64,000 bases of DNA from a bacterium (lineage in GTDB: Bacteria; Cyanobacteriota; Vampirovibrionia; Gastranaerophilales; Gastranaerophilaceae). Shown one piece after another: positions 53,068-61,638 of the stretch. The stretch lies in NCBI GenBank assembly GCA_017536545.1, contig JAFXHF010000015.1:85691-149690 (forward strand), in the 5' to 3' direction. The position numbers and the translations under genes were made by a program. Under the pieces are notes generated by a model. That model searched no databases, was not told the DNA's origin, and was given only the letters and a program-made list of their open reading frames with translations. Position 1 is the stretch's first letter; every line of letters begins with the position of its first letter.

Positions 53068-53504
53068 AGTATAAATTTATCAATAATTTTGCAAGTATCT
53101 GCTATTAATTCTTCGCAAGGTCTTTTTTCGTAATATTCTGCTGTTCGTTTTGACGGAATTGGATTGTCATCTGCGTCAACTCCCAAAAGTTCTCTGCAAA
53201 TAATTGTCCCATTTTTCTTTTTAAATTCGTTTGCTAAATTTTGAATTCTTGTGTAGTGTTCGGCTTTAATTTCATCATTATTATTTTCTGTATAGCCGTT
53301 TTCTAATCCTGCAATCATAAACATTGCACTAACTGCACCGCAAACTTCTCGCATTCTGCCCATTCCACCGCCAAAAGAAGAAGATAATTTTAGAGCAGTT
53401 GCTTTGTCAAATCCATATTTTTCGGCATATGTTAGAAATACGGATTGAGCACAATTGTATCCACTTGTAAAATATTCTCTTGCGGTTTGTTCATTAGTTT
53501 TCAT
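53052..53504 (-). CDS. C_GCAxxG_C_C-family protein
   Basis: 150 aa with the family's spaced cysteines: YNCAQSVFL, SSFGGGMGRMREVCGAVSAMF, TIICRELLG, KRPCEELIADTCKI. These suggest redox activity or metal binding, but the family has no assigned function. It lies 9 bp downstream of the TrmH methyltransferase gene on the same strand. Confidence 0.85.
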   Translation of the reverse strand: MKTNEQTAREYFTSGYNCAQSVFLTYAEKYGFDKATALKLSSSFGGGMGRMREVCGAVSAMFMIAGLENGYTENNNDEIKAEHYTRIQNLANEFKKKNGTIICRELLGVDADDNPIPSKRTAEYYEKRPCEELIADTCKIIDKFILKKGG

Positions 53505-53513
53505 ATTCGCCTC

Positions 53514-54260
53514 TTATACAAACAATTCATATAAAATTACAGAAACCGAAGTTGCCAAATTTAAGGATTCAACAGTTTTTGCCATTTCTATTTTTACTGA
53601 TGTGGTTGAAAATTTTATTAAATCTTCGGACAATCCATTTGCTTCAGAACCAAACATTACAAGGCAAGGTTGTTTTGCCACAAATGTTTTTAACAAGTTA
53701 TTTGTTCTCGGTAGTGTTGCAATTCTTTCAAAATCTTTAAAATTTTCTTCTAAGTCTTCGATTGTTGTTAAATGAATAATTGGAAGTTTCCAAAGATTGC
53801 CAACGGAAGCTCTAACACATTTTGGGTTGTAAATATCAACACTTTCTCCATACAACACAATCGCATCAGCACCAAATGCAACAGATGATCGGATAATTGT
53901 ACCAAGATTTCCTAAATCTTTAATATCTTCTAAAAGAACAACTTTTTTGGTGTTTTTTAGTAGGTTCTTATCATAATTTTTTTGAAAACCAATAGCGATT
54001 GCTTCAGGTGCGGATTCTGTTGTTGTAAGTTTTTTTAATACTGGTTCTGTGGTTTCTATGATTAAATCTTTTGCAAATTCGTATTCTTTTAGGTGGCTTT
54101 TTTCAACAAAAATTTTATCTATTTTTATTCCACAATCAAAGGCTTCTTTAATCGCTTTGTAACCTTCAAGTAAAAATTTACCGCTTTGTGTGCGGTATTT
54201 TTTTTGTTGAAGTTTAGCACTTTCTTTGACAAGTTCGTTGTTTACACTTGTAATTTCCAT
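53514..54260 (-). CDS. TrmH/SpoU-family RNA 2'-O-methyltransferase
   Basis: 248 aa with an N-terminal substrate-binding region (QSGKFLLEGYKAIKEA) and a SPOUT knotted domain: DLGNLGTIIRSSVAFGADAIV, MFGSEANGL and LNLATSVSVILYEL. Methylates a tRNA or rRNA ribose; the exact target is unknown. It shares a TAATG start/stop junction with the upstream M24 peptidase gene. Confidence 0.92.
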   Translation of the reverse strand: MEITSVNNELVKESAKLQQKKYRTQSGKFLLEGYKAIKEAFDCGIKIDKIFVEKSHLKEYEFAKDLIIETTEPVLKKLTTTESAPEAIAIGFQKNYDKNLLKNTKKVVLLEDIKDLGNLGTIIRSSVAFGADAIVLYGESVDIYNPKCVRASVGNLWKLPIIHLTTIEDLEENFKDFERIATLPRTNNLLKTFVAKQPCLVMFGSEANGLSEDLIKFSTTSVKIEMAKTVESLNLATSVSVILYELFV

Positions 54261-55816
54261 TATCTAACCTCGAATTCTTGAAGCCATTGTTTTTCTTGTT
54301 CATCTAACATATCAAAATTGATAAGTTTTTGTTCGTAATTCATATGAACAAAAGAATGAATTTGATTATCTTTATAGTAGCATGAATTTTCTAAACGAAC
54401 CCCGAAATATCCCTCTTTGTATAAACCAGGTTCAATTGAAAAACACATTCCATCTTTGAATGGAGTTTTTGCAATCTCAGATGGGCTTAAATTTGGGGGG
54501 TATTCGTGGACATTAATTCCAATTCCGTGTCCTAAACCGTGATTAAATACAAAACCATCTAAATCTTGAGTTGAGAAAAATTCTCTTACAGATTTATCAA
54601 TTTCAAATCCGTTTAGTGGATTAAAAGTCTTGTAAGCTCTTAAGAAGGCTTTTAATACTAGTGTATAAATCTTTTTATGAAGTTCAGATGGTTGGCCTTT
54701 AACAAAAACTCTTGTAATATCTGTTGCTAAACCGCCCTCAAAATATCCTCCGCAGTCTATTAAAACAAGACTTCCATCAGTGATAATTTCATCTTTTGAA
54801 GATTTTGAATAATGTGCAAGAGCTGAATTTTTATCTTTTGCAACAATAGAACTAAAGCTTAAGCCCAGTGCTCCTTGATTTCTAAATTCTTTTGCAAGTT
54901 GTACTGCAATATCAAATTCTGAAATATTATTATTGTTTTCAATAAATTCTCTAATTGCTCGGACTGCGTTGTCAGTTCGGCTAAAAGCGTCTTTTAAATG
55001 TTCTAATTCGGTATCATTTTTTTGAGCTTTCATAATTTGAACAGGATTTTCACGTAATTCAACCGCTTTTTCTCCTAAAATTTTGTAGTCAAAAGCGTTG
55101 ATTGTATTTTTATCCACATAGACTTCTTTGTCTAAAGATTTTAAAAAATCTTCCAAATCTTGTAATTTATCTTGAGTGAATAATACTGCATTATCTTTAA
55201 AAATTATGGCTTTTGCTTTAATTTTTGCAGAATAAACTTGTGAGAAGTTTCGCATATTAAATAGGTATGAAACCTCATCTAGATCTGTTATATACAGTGC
55301 TTCATTGGGTGATAAATTTTGTGAAATTTTTGAAATTTTTTCTTCACTAGTTTTGCCAGTAAGTTCTTGAGGTAATAAGATATTTTCTGAAAATTTAGCA
55401 TTTGAATTGTTATCTAAGGGGTCAAAATCTAATAGCTTAATTTGTCTTTTTTCTTTTAAATTTTCGTATTTTTTTTGAGAATTTTTCTTTGAAAAAATAC
55501 CAAGTATTTCATTCTCAGGGATTCGAGTAATTAACTCATCAAGGTATTTTTGACCTTGTTGCAGTTTTACTACAGTAACAATTTCATGGTTAACCTCTTG
55601 GTCTGCTTGAATATGATATCTGCCATCAACAAAAAGATAAACTTTATCAGGAGTAACAAGAGCTTCTCCTGTTGAACCAGAAAATTTTGTCAATTTAAAA
55701 CGAGAGTTTTCTTCAAGTGTGTTATACTCAACTAAAAACTCATTTGTTGCATTAACCAATAGATAATTTAATCCTTGGTTAACCATGAAATTCCTAATTA
55801 CTGCAATGTTTTCCAT
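54260..55816 (-). CDS. M24-family peptidase, Xaa-Pro aminopeptidase-like
   Basis: 518 aa with a creatinase-like N-terminal domain and an M24 pita-bread C-terminal domain. Metal ligands are seen in VLIDCGGYFEGGLATDITRVF (two Asp), NHGLGHGIGINVHEYPP (His), FSIEPGLY (Glu) and GVRLENS (Glu). Removes N-terminal residues before proline. It starts 11 bp after the parvulin gene and is followed by the TrmH gene with a one-base overlap. Confidence 0.92.
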   Translation of the reverse strand: MENIAVIRNFMVNQGLNYLLVNATNEFLVEYNTLEENSRFKLTKFSGSTGEALVTPDKVYLFVDGRYHIQADQEVNHEIVTVVKLQQGQKYLDELITRIPENEILGIFSKKNSQKKYENLKEKRQIKLLDFDPLDNNSNAKFSENILLPQELTGKTSEEKISKISQNLSPNEALYITDLDEVSYLFNMRNFSQVYSAKIKAKAIIFKDNAVLFTQDKLQDLEDFLKSLDKEVYVDKNTINAFDYKILGEKAVELRENPVQIMKAQKNDTELEHLKDAFSRTDNAVRAIREFIENNNNISEFDIAVQLAKEFRNQGALGLSFSSIVAKDKNSALAHYSKSSKDEIITDGSLVLIDCGGYFEGGLATDITRVFVKGQPSELHKKIYTLVLKAFLRAYKTFNPLNGFEIDKSVREFFSTQDLDGFVFNHGLGHGIGINVHEYPPNLSPSEIAKTPFKDGMCFSIEPGLYKEGYFGVRLENSCYYKDNQIHSFVHMNYEQKLINFDMLDEQEKQWLQEFEVR

Positions 55817-55827
55817 AGATTTTTCGC

Positions 55828-56109
55828 TTAGTTTTTACCAGTAAGTTGGATTAAGTGCCAGCCAAATTGAGTTTGAACTGGTTGAGAAATTTCACCAACT
55901 TCAAGTTCAAATGCTGCATCTTCAAAAGGTTTAACCATCATACCTTTTCCGAAGAAACCTAAGTCGCCACCATTTCTGCCTGATGGGCACATAGAATTTT
56001 CAGCAGCTAAATCTGCAAAAGATGCACCATTTTTAATTTCGTTGTATAAATCCATAGCTTCTTGTTCTGTTTTAACAAGAATGTGGCTTGCTCTTACTTC
56101 AGTTGTCAT
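55828..56109 (-). CDS. Stand-alone parvulin-type peptidyl-prolyl isomerase
   Basis: 93 aa, a single rotamase domain (RASHILVKTEQEAMDLYNEI; GGDLGFFGKGMMVKPFEDAAF; QPVQTQFGWHLIQ). No signal peptide, so probably cytoplasmic. The ATG at 56109 has an AGGAG site; a longer frame to 56298 reads through the inverted-repeat element at 56225-56309 and is not believable. It probably heads the M24-TrmH operon. Confidence 0.9.
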   Translation of the reverse strand: MTTEVRASHILVKTEQEAMDLYNEIKNGASFADLAAENSMCPSGRNGGDLGFFGKGMMVKPFEDAAFELEVGEISQPVQTQFGWHLIQLTGKN

Positions 56110-56450
56110 AATTCTAACTCCTATCTTTTCTACAGGAGTGATTATAAAATAAAAAGGTTTGTCTTGCAATATATTACAACACAAACCGGAAGTTATAAAA
56201 CATGAAAAATTTTCTGATGTAAGCGTAAGTTCAAAGTGTTTTAAACCAAACCGCAAAAAGAAAAATCTTGTCGCAACCCCGAAAAAGTGCTTGGACATTT
56301 TGAACTTACATTAATATAATAATCTGTCATGTCCAATTATTGCACCATTCGTCAGAATAAATTTTTATAAAATTTTATTAGTAAATTTTACTAGTTAAAA
56401 AGAATTACTTTTAAGGGCTAGAAATTTATCTTGATTTTCAAAAATGTTTA
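56110..56450. other. Gene-free gap with an inverted-repeat element
   Basis: No gene is seen. Perfect GTAAGTTCAAA/TTTGAACTTAC arms (56225-56235 and 56299-56309) flank 63 nt. The rest is AT-rich, with no promoter that I can place other than that of the tRNA. Confidence 0.5.
56225..56309. repeat. 85-bp element with perfect 11-bp inverted ends
   Basis: Arms GTAAGTTCAAA and TTTGAACTTAC enclose a GC-richer insert (CTTGTCGCAACCCCG). It may be a small mobile remnant or a structured RNA. Confidence 0.5.
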
Positions 56451-56479
56451 TTGTAATATTTACTTGTACAGATTAAATA
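56451..56479 (+). promoter_or_regulatory. Candidate tRNA-Gly promoter
   Basis: TTGTAA, 17-nt spacer, TAAATA ending five bases before the tRNA 5' end; transcription would start near or at the tRNA's first base. Confidence 0.4.
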
Positions 56480-56484
56480 TTTGT

Positions 56485-56557
56485 GCGGAAGTAGCTCAGT
56501 TGGTAGAGTATCTGCCTTCCAAGCAGACTGTCGCGAGTTCGAGTCTCGTCTTCCGCT
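56485..56557 (+). tRNA. tRNA-Gly (UCC)
   Basis: 73-nt cloverleaf. Acceptor GCGGAAG/CTTCCGC plus discriminator T, D stem GCTC/GAGT with one G-U pair, anticodon stem TCTGC/GCAGA around loop CTTCCAA (anticodon TCC), and T arm GCGAG-TTCGAGT-CTCGT. CCA is not encoded. Confidence 0.95.
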
Positions 56558-56594
56558 AATAAAGAAGAGTCCTTAAAGGACTCTTCTTTATTAG
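56558..56594 (+). terminator. tRNA-Gly terminator
   Basis: AATAAAGAAGAGTCC/GGACTCTTCTTTATT stem directly after the tRNA. Confidence 0.85.
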
Positions 56595-56689
56595 CATAGA
56601 ACATGAGACTAATTTTGCGAAGCAAAAAGGCTCGTTGCTATGGCTCTAGGCGAAGATTGAGCCGTAGAGACATAGTACCTACTTGGCTT

Positions 56690-56771
56690 CCGCTCCATAA
56701 AAAAGCCTTAGAACAAAAGTTCAAGGCTTTTTTATTATGAAGAGAAAGACATCCTCTCGCTCGGGGTTGTT
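56690..56771. repeat. Direct repeat copy 1 with tRNA-end and terminator hairpin
   Basis: An 82-bp unit starting CCGCTCCATAAAAAAGCC with a terminator-like hairpin AAAAAAGCCTTAGAA/TTCAAGGCTTTTTT. Its first bases follow a CTTCCGCT that matches the tRNA-Gly 3' end. The second copy lies 196 bp downstream with two differences. Confidence 0.85.
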
Positions 56772-56885
56772 GTTCGTGTTGCTCACAACAACCAGAGTTC
56801 AACCGAATAAATTCGGTATCCGTCGCAGTAAGACTCGTGTTGCTCGTCAACTGCGACTGGAGAGTCTCGTCTAAAATATTTACCC

Positions 56886-56967
56886 CCGCTCCATAAAAAA
56901 GCCTTAGAACAAAAGTTCAAGGCTTTTTTATCATGAAGAGAAAGACATCCTCTCGCTCGAGGTTGTT
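56886..56967. repeat. Direct repeat copy 2 with terminator hairpin
   Basis: Second copy of the 82-bp unit (two mismatches). It ends just before the minus-strand gene at 56980, for which its hairpin can act as terminator. Confidence 0.85.
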
Positions 56968-56979
56968 ATTTTGAAATGA

Positions 56980-58143
56980 TTATACCCTATTTATAACGTT
57001 AGAAAGAGCACGACTATCTTCTAGTAACATGTCAATATTTTCAAGTACATAAGTAACTGTCAAATTCTTTTCTTTTAATAGCGTTTTGACAACTGAACAC
57101 ATTTTGTCGTCTAATTTTCCATCTTTTTTGAGTTTTTGTAATAGTTCGATGTCGTTTTCGGTTAATGGAGTTGCTTTATCAACATACTTTTTATTTCTTT
57201 GGTAAGTTGATTCATTATCAATATCGCCATACCTAAACTCTTGAGCTTCTAAATTTTGAGCGGACTTACGACGTAATAATGTAACTATTTCGCATAGTTC
57301 TTGGCTACCACGTAGTATTCCATTATCGTCAATTTTGCATAAGTTTAGGGCTTTTTTAATTTCTTTTTCATCATTAAAATAATGTCTATGAAGTGTTCTA
57401 TAATAATTTGCGGTTGTTTTATCAAAAAATTCGTTGTTTCCACTTTTTGTTACCACTAATGGTCTTAGATTTGGGTATTCAACTAGAAATCGGAATAGTT
57501 CGATTTCAGCGCGTTTTTTGCCCTTATTCTCCCTAAGACAAGATTTTTCCATTGCTCTAATTATACTTGCTCTTGGGTATCCATCTTCTTCATAAATAGA
57601 CGCCCAACTTGAAAAATCATCAAAAACGACAAAATCTATATTTGTAGTGTATTTTAATGCTTGTGGAACAATGTTTTCGAAATAATTGATTTTATTAAGT
57701 GTTCTTTTTCCTTTAATACTTATATCTGTATCAATTGTAGCATTTACATCAGCTAGGTCGTTCAAACCTACTCTTCTTCTGTAGTTTGAAGTTGATACTG
57801 GAACATCATCAATACTGTAATCAATTGTGATATTTGGAGATTCTGCGATGATATGGTTAGATAATGATTGTTGTGGATAACCTTTTGGAGGAATATATTC
57901 ATCTATGTATTGAGCATCTCTCCACATGTTGTCTTCATCTTCCTCAAACGACATTTTTTCAAAGCAATCTTCAAAAGGTGTTGGGTAAGCTAGTCCATAT
58001 CTTGGAGCTGTTAATGGGTTTCCTTCATCAACCGGTACAGCAACTAAGTTTTCATAACTATTAAAACGTCTAATTCTCTCAGCGAGTGAATTCTTATTAT
58101 GTGTTTGTCCTTTAAATGTTATATTTGTAATGCTTAAATTCAT
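56980..58143 (-). CDS. Uncharacterised 387-aa protein with N-terminal F-K-G tag
   Basis: No family recognised. It begins NITFKGQTHNKN (FKG 10-12). The rest is a mostly helical, charged protein with no membrane segment and few cysteines; it contains a DFVVFDDFSSWASIYEEDG motif and KKRAEIELFRFLVEYPNLRP. ATG start with AAGGAAAA upstream. Repeat copy 2 hairpin serves as its terminator. It is the sixth protein in the window with the tag. Confidence 0.75.
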   Translation of the reverse strand: MNLSITNITFKGQTHNKNSLAERIRRFNSYENLVAVPVDEGNPLTAPRYGLAYPTPFEDCFEKMSFEEDEDNMWRDAQYIDEYIPPKGYPQQSLSNHIIAESPNITIDYSIDDVPVSTSNYRRRVGLNDLADVNATIDTDISIKGKRTLNKINYFENIVPQALKYTTNIDFVVFDDFSSWASIYEEDGYPRASIIRAMEKSCLRENKGKKRAEIELFRFLVEYPNLRPLVVTKSGNNEFFDKTTANYYRTLHRHYFNDEKEIKKALNLCKIDDNGILRGSQELCEIVTLLRRKSAQNLEAQEFRYGDIDNESTYQRNKKYVDKATPLTENDIELLQKLKKDGKLDDKMCSVVKTLLKEKNLTVTYVLENIDMLLEDSRALSNVINRV

Positions 58144-58240
58144 ATTTTATTTTCCTTTGTTATTTCAAGGGGTATACCAGGGCATGTATTTGAACATATT
58201 GTATAATATCTCTAAATCTAAAATTTTGCTATGTAAATAC

Positions 58241-58273
58241 AAAAAACCTTAGATTTTTGATCTAAGGTTTTTT
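58241..58273. terminator. Bidirectional terminator
   Basis: AAAAAACCTTAGAT/ATCTAAGGTTTTTT stem after the 90-aa gene. Confidence 0.88.
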
Positions 58274-58290
58274 ATTGTTTCAAGCTAATT

Positions 58291-58563
58291 TTATTTTGAA
58301 AATTTATCTAATAAGTTTTCTATCCAAGTTGGTTTGATTCCCATTGCTTCTTCAAATTCTTTTTCGTTAGGAAGTTTTGATGCCATTTGGAATGAATCAA
58401 ATTCTTTCTCGTCATCAAAAACGCTGCTGAATGGGTTAAAATCTTTCTTGCGTCTTCCTCGTCCCATAAAACCAGTATTACCACCGCTACCGCCATCGTT
58501 ATTCATGTTAGCGGCTGCCTTAATCATAGGTTGTGGTCTTCCAACGTTTACATCGAAACTCAT
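58291..58563 (-). CDS. Small Gly-rich then acidic protein (90 aa)
   Basis: No family recognised. Residues ~20-40 are Asn/Gly/Arg-rich (NNDGGSGGNTGFMGRGRRKK), the rest is acidic (VFDDEKEFDSFQ; NEKEFEEAMGIKP) and ends in an amphipathic WIENLLDKFSK helix. No signal peptide. ATG after GGAATTG. Followed by a strong terminator. Divergent from the 302-aa gene. Confidence 0.7.
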   Translation of the reverse strand: MSFDVNVGRPQPMIKAAANMNNDGGSGGNTGFMGRGRRKKDFNPFSSVFDDEKEFDSFQMASKLPNEKEFEEAMGIKPTWIENLLDKFSK

Positions 58564-58792
58564 TGTCCCAATTCCTTATAGTTTTTCCCTTATATATATA
58601 AACGTATTTTTTTATAACGTTTTGTTACATGTATAGTAAAAATGTTACATTTTTTAATAAAATTTTTCTCGAGAAAGTGCGTGTTTATTACACTTTTGAG
58701 GTTTATTACTTTTTGTTACGAAAAATAAATGTATTGAAATTATATAAATAAATATACGTTAATATATATAAGAGAGATTTTAAGGACTAACT

Positions 58793-59701
58793 ATGTCAAT
58801 AGTAATTAACACAGATTTAGAATATTTACGAAACAGGTTGAGAATACCTGAATCTCGTATGGCCTTATACGAGTCTAAGTCTGTTGACGAAATTTTAAAA
58901 GCTGAAGCTGCTGCAGGTAACCAAGAAGCAATTCAAATGGCTGCAGATATGTTTACTGACGTAAATCAGCTTATTGAGCTTTTCCAATTGGCAGATCCTG
59001 AAAACAAGTTAGTTATTATGAAGCAAATGACATCTTCACAAATGGAAAAATTAGTTCCAATGTTAGAACAAGATGATTTGATTCAAGGTTTGAATTTCTT
59101 TACCCAAGATAGTTTATTGGACTTATTAAAAGATATTCCGAAAGAAGAAATGTTGAAAACGGTGTTTGAGTTATTCTCTCAAACTCAGGTTATTGAATAT
59201 TTACCAGAAAAACAATTAGATAAACTTTTAACTGATTCTGATTTAGATAAGGAAATGTTGTTGCAAAGCTTGAAATTTATTCCTGAAATGTATTTGCAGC
59301 AGATTGTTGAAAGCGTTACAGGAGAAGAGGCTCAGGGTAATTCAACAGCATTGATAGCTCAGATTGGTCAATTTGGTGATCAAGATTACAAGAATGCAAT
59401 CACTAATTTTGAACCTAGTCAGAAAAAGGCGTTAACTTATATTTTAGTTAACCAAGAAACAAAATTGTTCCAAAAATTTGATACTGATGCCTATACTCAT
59501 ATGATAAATCGTGAAAGAGATAAAGATGAGTTAATTAAGGCTATGGGTGTTATTAAACCTGAACATTTACATAAAATGATTAATGAATTACCTCAAGATT
59601 TGCTATCAATTGTTACCACACAAATTGATACTGAAAAATTTGCAGATTCTTTAATAAATAAATTCCCAGAATTGTTAGCTCAATTAGTTGCAGGGGGGTA
59701 A
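58793..59701 (+). CDS. Helical-repeat protein (302 aa)
   Basis: No signal or membrane segment. Repeated short helical modules (ADMFTDVNQLIELFQLADPE; SQMEKLVPMLEQDDLIQGL; LLDLLKDIPKEEMLKTVFEL; LHKMINELPQDLLSIVT) resemble the MgtE N-terminal/FliG-like superhelix, but I cannot assign it. The upstream 200 bp is AT-rich with three TGTTAC-type repeats (around 58619-58720) that could be regulator sites. Monocistronic. Confidence 0.75.
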   Translation: MSIVINTDLEYLRNRLRIPESRMALYESKSVDEILKAEAAAGNQEAIQMAADMFTDVNQLIELFQLADPENKLVIMKQMTSSQMEKLVPMLEQDDLIQGLNFFTQDSLLDLLKDIPKEEMLKTVFELFSQTQVIEYLPEKQLDKLLTDSDLDKEMLLQSLKFIPEMYLQQIVESVTGEEAQGNSTALIAQIGQFGDQDYKNAITNFEPSQKKALTYILVNQETKLFQKFDTDAYTHMINRERDKDELIKAMGVIKPEHLHKMINELPQDLLSIVTTQIDTEKFADSLINKFPELLAQLVAGG

Positions 59702-59724
59702 ATGTAAATTTACCACTGTTAATT

Positions 59725-60213
59725 CTAGCAGATGCGATTATCCTCTAATAGAGAAATCGCAAGTTTTAGAGCTTGGTTTGCAAACTCTTCTTTCATTTGA
59801 ATTCGTGGTAAATCTGGTGAAAGTCGAATTTCTTTTACTGTTGTAATTCCATTATATTTTGCAGAGATATAAACAAGTCCAACGGGTTTGTCTGCAGTTC
59901 CACCTGTTGGGCCAGCAATTCCTGTTGTGCAAAGAGCGATATCACAATTTGTTTTTGCGTGAAGTCCGTCTGCCATTGCTTCAGCACATTGTTCACTTAC
60001 TGCTCCAAAATTGTTTAATATATCCCAACTTACACTGAGAATTTTATTTTTAGCTTCGTTTGCATAGGTTACAAAATTAAGCTTAATGTAATCAGAACTT
60101 CCTGATACATCTGTTAATTTAGAGCTCAAAAGTCCGCCAGTACAAGATTCTGCAGTGGCGATTGTTAAATGTTTTTCTATTAAAAGTTTTCCAAGTTGTT
60201 CTTCTAATTTCAT
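59725..60213 (-). CDS. pncC: Nicotinamide-nucleotide amidohydrolase (CinA C-terminal domain)
   Basis: About 161 aa: the stand-alone CinA C-terminal domain. Signature TIATAESCTGGLLSSKLTD and TTGIAGPTGGT motifs are present. It deamidates nicotinamide mononucleotide for NAD recycling. I use the ATG at 60213, two bases after the radA stop, rather than the upstream ATG at 60234 inside radA. Last gene of the radA-pncC pair. Confidence 0.93.
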   Translation of the reverse strand: MKLEEQLGKLLIEKHLTIATAESCTGGLLSSKLTDVSGSSDYIKLNFVTYANEAKNKILSVSWDILNNFGAVSEQCAEAMADGLHAKTNCDIALCTTGIAGPTGGTADKPVGLVYISAKYNGITTVKEIRLSPDLPRIQMKEEFANQALKLAISLLEDNRIC

Positions 60214-60215
60214 AA

Positions 60216-61586
60216 TTATACAGGTGTGATGCAAGCTGTGATTGCGTCGATTAAGCGTTTAACTGGTACTATTTCGATTTTTTCGTTTTCAATGTTGCGA
60301 TTAGCATATGGAATGATGGCTTTTTTAAATCCTGATGTAACGGCTTCATTTAAACGTTTTTCGATGTTACTTACTGGGTGGATTTCACCTGACAAACCGA
60401 TTTCACCGATAATTACGGTTTGTGGGTCAACTACAACATCTCTAGCACAAGTTGCGATTGCTAATGCTATACCCAAGTCAGCACTAGGTTCATCAATCTC
60501 GATGCCACCCATTACATTTATATATACATCTTGTTTAGATAAATTTAATCCTACTCGTTTTTCTAAAACGGCTAATATTTGTAATAATCTACTATTGTCA
60601 ACACCATTTGTAACTCTACGTGGAGTTGGATACGGAGTTGTGCCAACTAGTGCTTGAATTTCAACTAAAAGTGGACGAGTTCCTTCGTTAGTTACAATAA
60701 TTGCACTTCCAGGAATTGAGTCTTGAGAGCGTTCGTTTAGGAATAGTTCGTTTGGATTTTTTACTTCAACAAGTCCTTTTGTTTGCATTTCAAAAATGCC
60801 AACTTCAGAAGTGTTTCCAAATCTATTTTTCATTGAACGTAACATCCTGTATGATTTATATTTGTCGCCTTCAAAGGAAATAACAGTATCAACCATATGT
60901 TCTAAAATTTTAGGGCCTGCAATATTACCGTCTTTTGTAACGTGTCCGATTACAATAATTGTGATATTTTGAGTTTTTGCGATTTGCATTAAAATATTAC
61001 AACATTCTCTTATTTGAGAGACACTTCCAGCAGAACTTGAAATTGTTTGAGAGTATATTGCCTGAATACTGTCAATTACAATTGTATCAGGTTGAAGTTC
61101 TGTAATTTGTTGACGAATACTTTCCAAATTTGTTTGAGGGTAGATATATAGTTTGTCTGAGTTTATACCCAAACGGTTTGCCCTTAATTTTAGTTGGCTA
61201 GCTGATTCTTCGGCAGAAACATATAGTATTTTTTGTCCGTTGTTGCAAAGTTCTCCGCTTGTTTGCAAAAGAATTGTCGATTTTCCAATCCCTGGGTCGC
61301 CAGCGATTAGTACGAGTGAACCTTGAACAAGTCCGCCACCAAGAATTCTATCAAATTCGGATATATTTGTGCTTACTCTAACTTCTTCTCCAATGTGAAT
61401 GTCATTGATAAGTGATGGTTTTGTGTCGTTTGCAATGCCTTGTGGTGAAATGTTTTGTGGTTTTAAGTTGTTCTGAACCTCTTCTACAAAACTAGTCCAC
61501 GCACCACATTCTGGACATTTACCTAAATATCCTGCTGATTCATAACCACATTGCTGACATATCCATTTTGATTTTACTTTAGCCAT
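60216..61586 (-). CDS. radA: DNA repair protein RadA
   Basis: About 456 aa. The N-terminal four-cysteine zinc finger is CQQCGYESAGYLGKCPECGAW, followed by Walker A GDPGIGKS, the RadA-specific KNRFG motif and a Lon-protease-like C-terminal domain (GGIEIDEPSADLGIALAI). A branch-migration helicase in recombination. I use the ATG at 61586 so the zinc finger starts MAKVKSKWICQQC. A terminator hairpin separates it from the secreted gene upstream. Confidence 0.95.
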   Translation of the reverse strand: MAKVKSKWICQQCGYESAGYLGKCPECGAWTSFVEEVQNNLKPQNISPQGIANDTKPSLINDIHIGEEVRVSTNISEFDRILGGGLVQGSLVLIAGDPGIGKSTILLQTSGELCNNGQKILYVSAEESASQLKLRANRLGINSDKLYIYPQTNLESIRQQITELQPDTIVIDSIQAIYSQTISSSAGSVSQIRECCNILMQIAKTQNITIIVIGHVTKDGNIAGPKILEHMVDTVISFEGDKYKSYRMLRSMKNRFGNTSEVGIFEMQTKGLVEVKNPNELFLNERSQDSIPGSAIIVTNEGTRPLLVEIQALVGTTPYPTPRRVTNGVDNSRLLQILAVLEKRVGLNLSKQDVYINVMGGIEIDEPSADLGIALAIATCARDVVVDPQTVIIGEIGLSGEIHPVSNIEKRLNEAVTSGFKKAIIPYANRNIENEKIEIVPVKRLIDAITACITPV

Positions 61587-61598
61587 AGGTTTATTATA

Positions 61599-61630
61599 AA
61601 AAAAGGTTGAACTTTTGTCCAACCTTTTTT
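61599..61630 (-). terminator. Intrinsic terminator
   Basis: On the minus strand AAAAAAGGTTG/CAACCTTTTTT stem followed by T residues, between the secreted gene and radA. Confidence 0.85.
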
Positions 61631-61638
61631 GAAAAATT

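Larger units (their letters stand above)
56595..56979. other. Hairpin-rich gene-free array after tRNA-Gly
   Basis: No gene is believable here. The stretch holds two 82-bp direct repeats (listed separately) and several perfect hairpins: TTTTGC/GCAAAA near 56615, GGTTGTTG/CAACAACC (56765-56793), ACCGAAT/ATTCGGT (56802-56817) and GTCGCAGT/ACTGCGAC (56822-56857). GAGTCTCGTCT at about 56862 repeats part of the tRNA T arm. Confidence 0.7.

Noticed and set aside
56110..56298. 63-residue N-terminal extension of the parvulin
   Set aside because: It reads through an inverted-repeat element; an ATG with AGGAG lies exactly at the domain start.
56638..56850. 70-aa minus-strand ORF after tRNA-Gly
   Set aside because: It lies across the hairpin array and direct repeats with no ribosome site.
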